NCBI GenBank assembly: GCA_035529015.1
Contig: DATKXP010000215.1
Span: forward strand, 1 to 5,155
DNA: 5,155 nt
Direction: 5' to 3'
Source: JAUVZF01 sp035529015
GTDB taxonomy: Bacteria > Planctomycetota > Phycisphaerae > FEN-1346
Shown: positions 1 to 5,155 of the stretch, piece by piece
Numbering within the stretch: the first letter of the stretch is position 1
Layout: each line of letters starts with the position of its first letter
Notes under the pieces: model-generated
What the model was told of the DNA's origin: nothing
Seen by the model: only the letters and a program-made list of their open reading frames with translations
Databases searched by the model: none
Position numbers and translations under genes: made by a program

Positions 1-1140
1 CGGTTCCAGGGCGGCGCGATCCCGGCCGACAAGAAGAACCCGAGCGGGTACACGGGCGGAAAGAACCAGAGAGTCCTCTGCCCCCAGAACGCCCTCTGGA
101 TGGAACTCGACGAGATCACCATCGCCGAGGCCCTCAAACCCGCCGGCTACACCTCCTGCCACATCGGCAAGTGGCACCTGGGGCCCGACGCCCAGTACCC
201 CGACCGCCAGGGCTTCGACGTCAACATCGGCGGATGCGACTACGGACAGCCGCCGTCCTACTTCGACCCGTACAAGAACCCGCGGCAAGGGCAGATCCCC
301 ACCATCAAGCCGCGCAAAGAGGGCGAGTACCTGACCGACCGCGAGGCCGACGAGGCCGTCGGCTTTATCACGAAGCACAGCAAGCGACCGTTCTTCCTCT
401 ACATGGCCCACTACGCCGTCCACACGCCCATCCAGGCCAGGAAGGACCTCGTCGAAAAGTACAAGGCCAAGACGCCGACGAACCAGAAGAACCCCACCTA
501 CGCCGCCATGGTCCACAGCGTGGACGACGCCGTCGGCCGCATCATGGCTGCGCTGGAGGGGTGCGGCGTGGCCGAGAACACGCTCGTCATCTTCACGTCC
601 GACAACGGCGGCCTCCTGGGCCCGACGAACAACGCCCCGCTTCGGTCCGGAAAGGGGTACCCCTACGAGGGCGGCATCCGCGAACCCCTCATCGTCCGCT
701 GGCCGCGCGTCGTCAAGGCCGGCACCACCTGCGACGTGCCCGTCACGAGCGTCGATTATTTCCCCACCGTGTGCGAGGCCGCGGGCGCAGGCCTGCCGAA
801 GGACCGGCCCATCGACGGCGAGAGCATCATGCCGCTCCTGAAGCAGACGGGGTCGCTTGAGCGCGACGCCATCTTCTGGCACTTCCCGCACTATCGTGGC
901 GGCGTCGTGCCGTACAGCATCATCCGAGCCGGCGACTGGAAACTCATCAAACGCTACGACGCCAAGACCTACGAACTCTTCAACCTCAAGGACGACCTCT
1001 CCGAAACGACCGACCTCGCCGACCGCGAGGCCGACGTGGTGAAACGGCTCGACGCCCGCCTCGTCGCGCACCTCAAGGCCGCAAATGCCAAGATGCCCAA
1101 GCCGAACCCCGACTACCAGCCCAAGGGAAAACGCACGTGA
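1..1140 (+). CDS. Family S1 sulfatase (arylsulfatase-like), 5' end cut by window edge
   Basis: The frame is open from the first base, so this is the C-terminal 379 residues of a larger protein. The ATG at 100 is internal, because recognisable sulfatase sequence precedes it. Counting from the window edge, GKWHLG lies at 56-61 (Lys57 and His59 are active-site type), HYAVHTPI at 137-144 (His141 matches the second catalytic His of arylsulfatases), and DNGG at 201-204 (Asp/Asn calcium ligands). SGKG with Lys218 is followed by the YEGGIR block at 222-227, and the C-terminal subdomain has DWKLIK near 312 and a YELFNLKDD block. The family hydrolyses sulfate esters using a formylglycine made from Cys or Ser in a C/S-x-P-S-R motif. 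That motif, and any signal peptide, lie upstream of the window, so maturation type and export cannot be read. Typical members have about 450-520 residues, so roughly 100 are missing. Substrate is unknown; polysaccharide sulfate is likely given the planctomycete-like setting. The family call is very secure, the subfamily is not. Confidence 0.96.
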   Translation, partial: RFQGGAIPADKKNPSGYTGGKNQRVLCPQNALWMELDEITIAEALKPAGYTSCHIGKWHLGPDAQYPDRQGFDVNIGGCDYGQPPSYFDPYKNPRQGQIPTIKPRKEGEYLTDREADEAVGFITKHSKRPFFLYMAHYAVHTPIQARKDLVEKYKAKTPTNQKNPTYAAMVHSVDDAVGRIMAALEGCGVAENTLVIFTSDNGGLLGPTNNAPLRSGKGYPYEGGIREPLIVRWPRVVKAGTTCDVPVTSVDYFPTVCEAAGAGLPKDRPIDGESIMPLLKQTGSLERDAIFWHFPHYRGGVVPYSIIRAGDWKLIKRYDAKTYELFNLKDDLSETTDLADREADVVKRLDARLVAHLKAANAKMPKPNPDYQPKGKRT

Positions 1141-1160
1141 TGCGGCAGCGAGGAGGCTCC

Positions 1161-1184
1161 GGACTGGCCCGGCCGCCGGTCTTT
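1161..1184 (+). terminator. Terminator-like hairpin after the sulfatase gene
   Basis: GACTGGC (1162-1168) pairs with GCCGGTC (1175-1181) over 7 bp, including one G-U pair, around a 6-nt loop. An extra G-U pair (1161/1182) is possible. The stem starts 21 nt after the sulfatase stop and is followed by only three T residues (1182-1184), so it is a weak intrinsic terminator at best. It sits immediately before the promoter of the next gene, which suits a transcription-unit boundary. In such GC-rich DNA short stems arise by chance, so confidence is moderate. Confidence 0.42.
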
Positions 1185-1189
1185 CATGG

Positions 1190-1218
1190 TTGACAGGGCC
1201 GTTCCCTCGCAGCACAAT
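1190..1218 (+). promoter_or_regulatory. Sigma70-type promoter for the MNT/HEPN pair
   Basis: A consensus -35 box TTGACA (1190-1195) is separated by exactly 17 nt from a -10-like box CACAAT (1213-1218). This predicts transcription from about 1225, some 33 nt before the ATG at 1258. It is the best promoter match noticed in the window. It also argues against the in-frame ATG at 1186, which lies upstream of both boxes. Its presence implies that the antitoxin/toxin pair is, or was, transcribed independently of the sulfatase gene. Confidence 0.55.
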
Positions 1219-1257
1219 CGCCCGGCGAGCGGATACGAGAACGAACAGGACCGGCCC

Positions 1258-1557
1258 ATGTCCAACCTGCGAGACGAAATCCTGAAGCGCCTTGCCGACA
1301 ACCGTGAGACGTTGCGCCGGCTCGGGGTGAGGCGATTGGCGCTCTTCGGCTCGGCGGTCCGTGACGACGCGGCCGAGGCGCGCGACCTCGACTTCCTGGT
1401 CGAGTTCGAGACCAAGACCTTCGACGCCTACATGGACCTGAAAGCCTTCCTCGAAGATCTGTTCGACCGGCCGGTGGACCTGGTGCTCCTGGACGCCCTC
1501 AAACCCGCCCTGCGGGAGGATATCCTCGAGGAGGCCGTCTATGCCCCGGCGCCCTGA
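1258..1557 (+). CDS. MNT-type nucleotidyltransferase, MntA-family antitoxin
   Basis: This 99-residue protein is a minimal nucleotidyltransferase domain. The fingerprint is LFGS at 29-32 (Gly31-Ser32), then Asp43 and Asp45 in a D-L-D motif 10 residues later, and a third acidic residue, Asp74, in VDLV. These are the GS-x(10)-DxD plus distal Asp that bind metal and ATP, and all are present, so the enzyme looks catalytically intact. MntA antitoxins of characterised systems neutralise HepT toxins by adding AMP to a tyrosine of the toxin's R-x4-H-x-Y motif. That role is inferred here from family and gene order. The start at 1258 is preferred over an in-frame ATG at 1186 because it has AGGA (1247-1250) 7 nt upstream, lies downstream of the promoter, and gives the family's usual length. 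The residue before the DxD is Arg where family members often have Ser or Asp. The gene overlaps the next reading frame by 17 bp. Its partner is broken, so it may now be an orphan. Confidence 0.9.
   Translation: MSNLRDEILKRLADNRETLRRLGVRRLALFGSAVRDDAAEARDLDFLVEFETKTFDAYMDLKAFLEDLFDRPVDLVLLDALKPALREDILEEAVYAPAP
1528..1534 (+). promoter_or_regulatory. Shine-Dalgarno of the HepT-like gene, inside the MNT gene
   Basis: GAGGAGG ends 6 nt before the ATG at 1541 and is embedded in the last codons of the MNT gene. It is a near-ideal ribosome binding site. It supports the 1541 start and the 17-bp overlapping arrangement usual for paired MNT/HEPN genes. Confidence 0.6.
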
Positions 1558-1765
1558 GGTGTACCTGGAGGACATGCTGGCGGCCGCGCAGAAGGTCGAG
1601 CAGTACGTGGCAGGTCTGACCCGGGAGCAGTTGGCGGCGGACTCGAAGACGCTCGATGCCGTCGTGCGCAACCTCGAGGTCATCGGCGAGGCCGCCGGCC
1701 GGCCATCGCACAGGCCAGGCTTGCCTCGCCCGCGCCCAACCATTACGATACGCGTAAGATCATAG
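1541..1765 (+). pseudogene. Truncated HepT-like (HEPN, DUF86) toxin remnant
   Basis: The 74-residue frame begins like a standard HepT/DUF86 protein. It has YLEDMLAAAQKVEQYV at 8-23, a TREQ turn at 27-30, and the second-helix signature DAVVRNLEVIGEAA at 39-52. From about residue 53 (near position 1700) the similarity stops. The remaining 20 or so residues are a Pro/Arg-rich tail (PSHRPGLPRPRP) typical of random GC-rich sequence. Family members run to about 110-115 residues. They carry the RNase motif R-x4-H-x-Y (usually like RNRLIHGY) in the missing half. I read the other two + frames downstream to about 1880 and found no such motif or recognisable HepT continuation, so a simple frameshift does not explain the loss. 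The fragment should be inactive as an RNase. It might still fold in part or bind the MNT protein. Deletion or replacement of the 3' half is the simplest explanation; an assembly artefact is possible. Confidence 0.82.
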
Positions 1766-1801
1766 CCGCCCCGACAGGAATATGAATCCTGTCCACGTAA
1801 T
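1742..1801 (+). other. Nested inverted repeats in spacer, possible RNA structure
   Basis: A perfect 7-bp hairpin, GACAGGA (1773-1779) / TCCTGTC (1787-1793) with a 7-nt AT-rich loop, lies 8 nt after the stop of the HepT remnant. An outer pair, ATTACG (1742-1747) / CGTAAT (1796-1801), encloses it. The same left arm can instead pair with CGTAA at 1753-1757, giving two mutually exclusive folds. No T-run follows the hairpin, so it is a poor intrinsic terminator. The local composition is less GC-rich than the flanking genes. It could be a terminator-like element, a protein-binding palindrome, or a remnant of a short dispersed repeat. The rest of the spacer up to 1933 shows no gene. Confidence 0.4.
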
Positions 1802-1859
1802 CCTCCCCGGAATCCCCTGGGCAGGTTGCTGTAACGGGGGCACGGCGCGCCGAATCGCC

Positions 1860-1883
1860 TTGACCCCGCCGGCCGGCTAGACT
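1860..1883 (+). promoter_or_regulatory. Weak promoter candidate upstream of the secreted-protein operon
   Basis: TTGACC (1860-1865) and TAGACT (1878-1883) each resemble sigma70 boxes but are only 12 nt apart, too close for a standard promoter. Between them is a perfect 10-bp GC palindrome (1868-1877). TAGACT alone could serve as a -10 box, giving a leader of about 45 nt before the ATG at 1934. A promoter is expected here because the upstream gene is a remnant, but these boxes are only suggestive. Confidence 0.22.
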
Positions 1884-1913
1884 TGGGTCTCGCGCCCGCT
1901 GGGGTGCCAGGAT

Positions 1914-1928
1914 GGGGGGAGGAAAGGA
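1914..1928 (+). promoter_or_regulatory. Purine-rich ribosome binding site for the 557-aa protein
   Basis: A 15-nt G/A-only run contains GGAGG (1918-1922) and AAGGA (1924-1928), ending 5 nt before the ATG at 1934. It selects this ATG over the in-frame TTG at 1883, which would put 17 non-hydrophobic residues ahead of an otherwise clean signal peptide. Confidence 0.65.
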
Positions 1929-1933
1929 CAGAT

Positions 1934-3607
1934 ATGCGCGTAGCCGTGCGTACCGGGCTGGCCGCCATATGCCTCGTGTTCCTCGCCGCCTTTGCCGTGC
2001 CTGCAGCCGAAGGTCCCGACGCTCGCGCCATGTTCGAGTCGCTCTACGGCAACGACGTGGACAAGGTCACGCGCACCCGCGACAAGGCGGACGACGTGGC
2101 CCTGGCGGCCCGGCTGCTGGAGACGGCCCGCGGCCAGGACGTCCGGCCGCCGCTGGCGGCCGTCCTGTGCGAGAAGGCCATCGACCTCGGCTCGACGCAT
2201 CCCGACGGGTACGACACGGCCGTCGACGCCGCCGAGCTGACGATCGAAGTCGCGCCGGACACGGCCGCCAAGACGTACGAGCGCCTGCTGACCCTGCGCG
2301 AGCAGCAGCACCGTTCGGCCAAGGGGTTGGACAAGATCGGCGCGGCCGAGACCCTCATCGAGAGCCTCCTGGTAGCGGCCGATGCGCACCTTGAGGGCGG
2401 TGACGCGTCCGAAGCCACCGGCCTGATGCAGCGGGCGTCGCGGCTGGCCCGGGCCGTCCGGTCGGACCGCCAGGACGAGATCCAGGCCCGGATGGACCGC
2501 CTCGCGGAGCGCCTCCGGGCCGAGCGGCAGGTCGAGGCGTATGAGAAGAAACTCCAGGCCGCCCCCGACGACGCCGCTACACGCAACAGCCTCGTCCGCC
2601 TGTGTGTCGTGGAACTCGACGACCCGCAACGGGCAACCACCTTCCTGAACGACGGCTGCGCCGAGGACCTGAAGAAGTACGTTCTTGCTGCTGCCAAAGG
2701 CGTGGGGGCCGCGCCGGAACTGGCCTGCCTGGACCTCGCCGAGTGGTACCGCGGCCTGGCGGAAGAGGCCTCCGAGGCCGGCAAGCCTGCCGTCCTCCGC
2801 CGCGCCAAGGCGTACTACGAACGGTTCCTCGACCTCCACGAGGCCGACGACCTGGCGCGCAACCAGGCGACGCTCGCCCTCGAGAAGGTGGAGGCCGACC
2901 TGGCGAAACTCGCCGCCCTCACCGAGACCCGCGTCGTGGGGCCGGGCCGGTGGATCGACCTGCTGCCGCTCGTCAACATCCAGGAAGACCTCAACAAGAA
3001 GGACCAGAAGTGCCGCTGGCGCGACGACGGGCTGTGGGTCGAAGGGCACGACTTTGTCAAAGTGGCCATGCCCTGCATTCCCCAGGGCGATTACCAGGTG
3101 CGGGTCACCTTCATGCGCCCGGGGGGGACCGACATTTCGTCCGTCAGCGTCTACGTGCCGGTTGGATCGAAGCCGGTCGACGTCAGTTGGACCAACAAGG
3201 AGCACGCCGGCATAGGCAGTGTCAAGCCCAAGCCGGAGAAGGGTCAGCCTGGCCTCGTCCTGCCGAAGCAGGAGCATACGGCCGACATCACCATTCGCGT
3301 CCGCGGCAACCTGGGCGACATCACCGTCCTGTTCGACGGCAGGCCGCACCTGCACTGGCGGGGGCCCGTGACGGGCGTCTCGGGCTACTGGATTCTTCAC
3401 GAGCCCAAGCGCGTCGGCTTCGGCGAGTCCTATGGCAACACTCTGCTCAAGCGTTACCGGCTCCGCATGCTCTCGGGCAAGGCGCTGCTGCTTCGGCCGT
3501 TGCGGAAAGAGGCCGGCAAAGGCCCGACGCCGGCCGCAGCGAAGGCCGCCGAGGCGGCCCGGACCGGACGGCCTCGCTCACCTGTGTCATCCAAACCCGA
3601 TCCATAA
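1934..3607 (+). CDS. Secreted protein: helical repeat region plus lectin-like C-terminal domain
   Basis: This is a 557-residue protein of unknown function. Residues 1-24 form a signal peptide: Arg-containing start, hydrophobic core LAAICLVFLAAFAV, probable cleavage after VPA. The core Cys lacks a proper lipobox, so secretion rather than lipidation is expected. Residues 25-335 are charged, Ala/Leu-rich and predicted helical. At about 210-325 the pattern (a DDP-QRATTFL block, then LAEWYRGLA, then RAKAYYERFLDL) matches TPR-like segments often seen in planctomycete proteins, sometimes beside kinase or substrate-domain modules. Residues 336-522 start with GPGRWIDLLPLV and are beta-rich. They include GDYQVRVTFMRPGG and a VLFDGRPHLHWRG block. 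This is the style of planctomycete concanavalin-like (DUF1080-related) domains that bind or process carbohydrate; no catalytic residues can be assigned. The last 35 residues are a low-complexity Ala/Lys/Pro tail. The next gene starts 10 bases after the stop, indicating co-transcription. Likely an exported binding or scaffold protein, by inference. Confidence 0.85.
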   Translation: MRVAVRTGLAAICLVFLAAFAVPAAEGPDARAMFESLYGNDVDKVTRTRDKADDVALAARLLETARGQDVRPPLAAVLCEKAIDLGSTHPDGYDTAVDAAELTIEVAPDTAAKTYERLLTLREQQHRSAKGLDKIGAAETLIESLLVAADAHLEGGDASEATGLMQRASRLARAVRSDRQDEIQARMDRLAERLRAERQVEAYEKKLQAAPDDAATRNSLVRLCVVELDDPQRATTFLNDGCAEDLKKYVLAAAKGVGAAPELACLDLAEWYRGLAEEASEAGKPAVLRRAKAYYERFLDLHEADDLARNQATLALEKVEADLAKLAALTETRVVGPGRWIDLLPLVNIQEDLNKKDQKCRWRDDGLWVEGHDFVKVAMPCIPQGDYQVRVTFMRPGGTDISSVSVYVPVGSKPVDVSWTNKEHAGIGSVKPKPEKGQPGLVLPKQEHTADITIRVRGNLGDITVLFDGRPHLHWRGPVTGVSGYWILHEPKRVGFGESYGNTLLKRYRLRMLSGKALLLRPLRKEAGKGPTPAAAKAAEAARTGRPRSPVSSKPDP

Positions 3608-3617
3608 CGGACTTGCC

Positions 3618-5155
3618 ATGAACCAGGCACGCCGCTGCGTGATGTCGCTCGTGTTTCTCTCCGTCGCCGGAGTCGCCGTCTGCCTTCTGGTCGCGGCCGC
3701 TGCGACCGTACACGCCGCCGCGGTCTACGTCGCGCCCGACGGCGACGACTCGCATGCCGGCACGCGCGGCCGGCCGTTTCGCACGGTCCAGAAAGCGCTC
3801 GACGGCGTTCGAGCCGGCGATACCGTCATCGTTCGCGAAGGCACGTACCGCGAGACGGCGCGGCTGAAGGCCTCCGGCACCGAGACGGCGCCTATCCACA
3901 TCATGGCCATGCCCGGCGAGGTGGTCGTCCTCTCCGGCGCCGACCCGCTCGACCTGACGTGGGAGAAGACCACCGGCGCCATCTACCGCGCACGCACCGA
4001 CAAACGCTTCCACCAACTCTTCCTCGATGGCCGCATGATGGTCGAGGCACGCTGGCCCAATCAACGGTTCCCCGACCAGGTGTGGGAGAAGGCCGTCTGG
4101 GCCGCCGCCGGCGAGGGTAGCCGATACGGCCTGATGGTGGATGCGGCGCTCGCCGAGGCGGGCATCGACTTCACCGGCGGCGTGGCCACGCTGAACGTCG
4201 GCTCGTTCCGGACGTACCGCCGGCTCGTCCGAAACCACGCCGCCGGCCGCGACCGTTTCGAGTACCGTAAGGAGATGGACGTCCACGTTCCGCCGAAACG
4301 GTACTGGGCGGGGTTCGACCGCTACTGGCTCCTGGGGCCGCTGGCGGCGCTCGACGCGCCCGGCGAATGGCACCTCGACCGCGACACCGGCGTCCTGCAC
4401 CTGTGGACGCCCGCCGGCACGAGCCCGGCCGACGCGCGCGTCACCGTCAAGCAGCGCGACTATGCCGTCGAGGCCGAGAAGGTGGACCACCTGGTCCTGG
4501 CGGGGTTCCACTTCCTGGCCGCCACGTTCCGCCTCGAGAAGTGCGACCACTGCATCGTGCGCGACTGCCACCTGCGCTACCCGGCCTGGCCGGCGGGCCT
4601 GGAACCCCCGGCCGAGACGCTCATCCACGGCACGGGCAACGCCGTGCGCGATTCAAGCAGCGTCTTCGGCGACGGCTCCGCGGTCACGATGCGGGGCGAG
4701 GACAACACGCTTGAGAACTGCCTGTTCCATGACTTCGATTTCAACGCCCTGGAAGGCGGCCTGGCCGTCAACGCCTCCGCCTCCGCCGGGTCGCACCTGC
4801 GGCGCCTGACGGTGTTTGCCTTCGGCTCGTCCGAGGGGCTGAACCTGCCGCGACGCGGGACCGTCGAGGTCGCCTACAACTACGTTCACCACGGCGGCCT
4901 GTGCCAGAGCGACGGCGCCCTCATCCAGACCAGCGGCCTCCGCCTGGCCGGCACCGCCATCCATCACAACTGGGTCCACGACCACAACGCGTTCAACTGG
5001 GGCGGCAACGGCATCCGCGGCGACGACCTGACGCGCGACCTCCTGGTCCACCACAACGTGGTCTGGAACTGCCCCCAGAAGGGCATCGTCGTCAAGGGCG
5101 ACCGCAACCGCGTCCATAACAACACGTGTTTCGGCAACCCGCTGATCGACCTGCT
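3618..5155 (+). CDS. Secreted right-handed parallel beta-helix protein, 3' end beyond window
   Basis: The frame is open from the ATG at 3618 to the last base, giving 512 full codons and no stop. Residues 1-33 are a signal peptide (long Val/Leu/Ala core, likely cleavage after VHA). The mature protein opens with VYVAPDGDD at 36-44 and GRPFRTVQKAL, then AGDTVIVREGTYRET. This is the first-coil signature of secreted beta-helix proteins (DUF1565 or chondroitinase-B-like N-termini). An irregular section (about 113-285) includes WHLDRDTGVLHLW at 251-263, a strand-turn motif common in these proteins. Coil repeats resume at 289 (VDHLVLAGFHF) with stacked short strands such as CDHCIVRDCHL. The end is rich in Asn/His turns (HHNWVHDHN at 449-457, HHNVVWN at 478-484, HNNTCFGN). 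Relatives include polysaccharide lyases, epimerases and glycoside hydrolases, but no catalytic set can be fixed. There is no strong ribosome binding site in the 10-nt gap after the 557-aa gene, suggesting translational coupling. Polysaccharide processing or binding outside the cytoplasm is inferred. Confidence 0.93.
   Translation, partial: MNQARRCVMSLVFLSVAGVAVCLLVAAAATVHAAAVYVAPDGDDSHAGTRGRPFRTVQKALDGVRAGDTVIVREGTYRETARLKASGTETAPIHIMAMPGEVVVLSGADPLDLTWEKTTGAIYRARTDKRFHQLFLDGRMMVEARWPNQRFPDQVWEKAVWAAAGEGSRYGLMVDAALAEAGIDFTGGVATLNVGSFRTYRRLVRNHAAGRDRFEYRKEMDVHVPPKRYWAGFDRYWLLGPLAALDAPGEWHLDRDTGVLHLWTPAGTSPADARVTVKQRDYAVEAEKVDHLVLAGFHFLAATFRLEKCDHCIVRDCHLRYPAWPAGLEPPAETLIHGTGNAVRDSSSVFGDGSAVTMRGEDNTLENCLFHDFDFNALEGGLAVNASASAGSHLRRLTVFAFGSSEGLNLPRRGTVEVAYNYVHHGGLCQSDGALIQTSGLRLAGTAIHHNWVHDHNAFNWGGNGIRGDDLTRDLLVHHNVVWNCPQKGIVVKGDRNRVHNNTCFGNPLIDL

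Noticed and set aside
1186..1257. In-frame upstream ATG at 1186 that would add 24 residues to the MNT protein
   Set aside because: It lies upstream of the predicted -35 and -10 boxes, has no good ribosome site, and the added residues do not resemble the family. The ATG at 1258 gives the normal length.
1934..2005. Possible lipoprotein signal with the Cys in the hydrophobic core of the 557-aa protein
   Set aside because: The residues before Cys (A-A-I) do not fit the lipobox, which needs a small residue at -1. A standard cleavage site (VPA) follows, so a secreted protein is more likely.
1877..3400. Long open frame of about 507 codons on the - strand, opposite the 557-aa gene
   Set aside because: It mirrors the + strand gene in a GC-rich genome where antisense stops are rare. 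The translation shows no family motifs, while the + strand product has a signal peptide, a ribosome site and recognisable domain style.
3447..4628. Long open frame of about 393 codons on the - strand
   Set aside because: It lies antisense to the end of the 557-aa gene and the beta-helix gene. Its product is Arg/Val/Gly-rich with no recognisable motif, whereas the + strand frame encodes clear beta-helix coils.
4653..5117. Open frame of about 154 codons on the - strand
   Set aside because: It is a shadow of the beta-helix gene: low-complexity Val/Ala/Asp composition and no start context or motif.
1..5155. CRISPR arrays, tRNA or rRNA genes, insertion-sequence ends
   Set aside because: No regularly spaced repeats, no cloverleaf-like or rRNA-like sequence and no transposase or paired terminal inverted repeats were found on reading both strands.

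Overview
The window is very GC-rich, and its coding regions are G/C-biased at third codon positions. Its gene set is a sulfatase, a secreted repeat-plus-lectin-like protein of a style common in planctomycetes, and a secreted parallel beta-helix protein. Together these suggest Planctomycetota (or a close PVC relative), probably from an environmental genome. This assignment is inferred from protein style and base composition, not from a marker gene.

All supported genes lie on the + strand. (1) Positions 1-1140 hold the C-terminal three quarters of a family S1 sulfatase, cut by the left window edge. It is followed by a terminator-like hairpin (1161-1184). (2) A promoter (TTGACA, 17 nt, CACAAT; 1190-1218) precedes an MNT-type nucleotidyltransferase of the MntA antitoxin family (1258-1557). 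This overlaps by 17 bp the start of its usual partner, a HepT/HEPN toxin (1541-1765). The toxin is broken: after about 53 family-like residues it runs into unrelated sequence and lacks the catalytic R-x4-H-x-Y region. (3) Positions 1766-1933 are non-coding and contain a perfect 7-bp hairpin, nested inverted repeats and a weak promoter candidate. (4) A secreted 557-aa protein (1934-3607) has a helical repeat region followed by a beta-rich C-terminal domain. (5) Ten bases later begins a secreted right-handed parallel beta-helix protein (3618 to beyond the right edge), in which at least 512 residues are visible.

The sulfatase and the two exported proteins fit a polysaccharide-degrading lifestyle. 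Sulfatases remove sulfate esters, and beta-helix proteins of this kind include polysaccharide lyases, epimerases and glycan-binding proteins. The 557-aa and beta-helix genes look like one transcription unit. The antitoxin/broken-toxin pair appears to be a decayed accessory insertion with its own promoter. No clearly new system is visible. The most useful leads are the decayed MntA-HepT module, the structured spacer after it, and the uncharacterised two-gene secreted operon.
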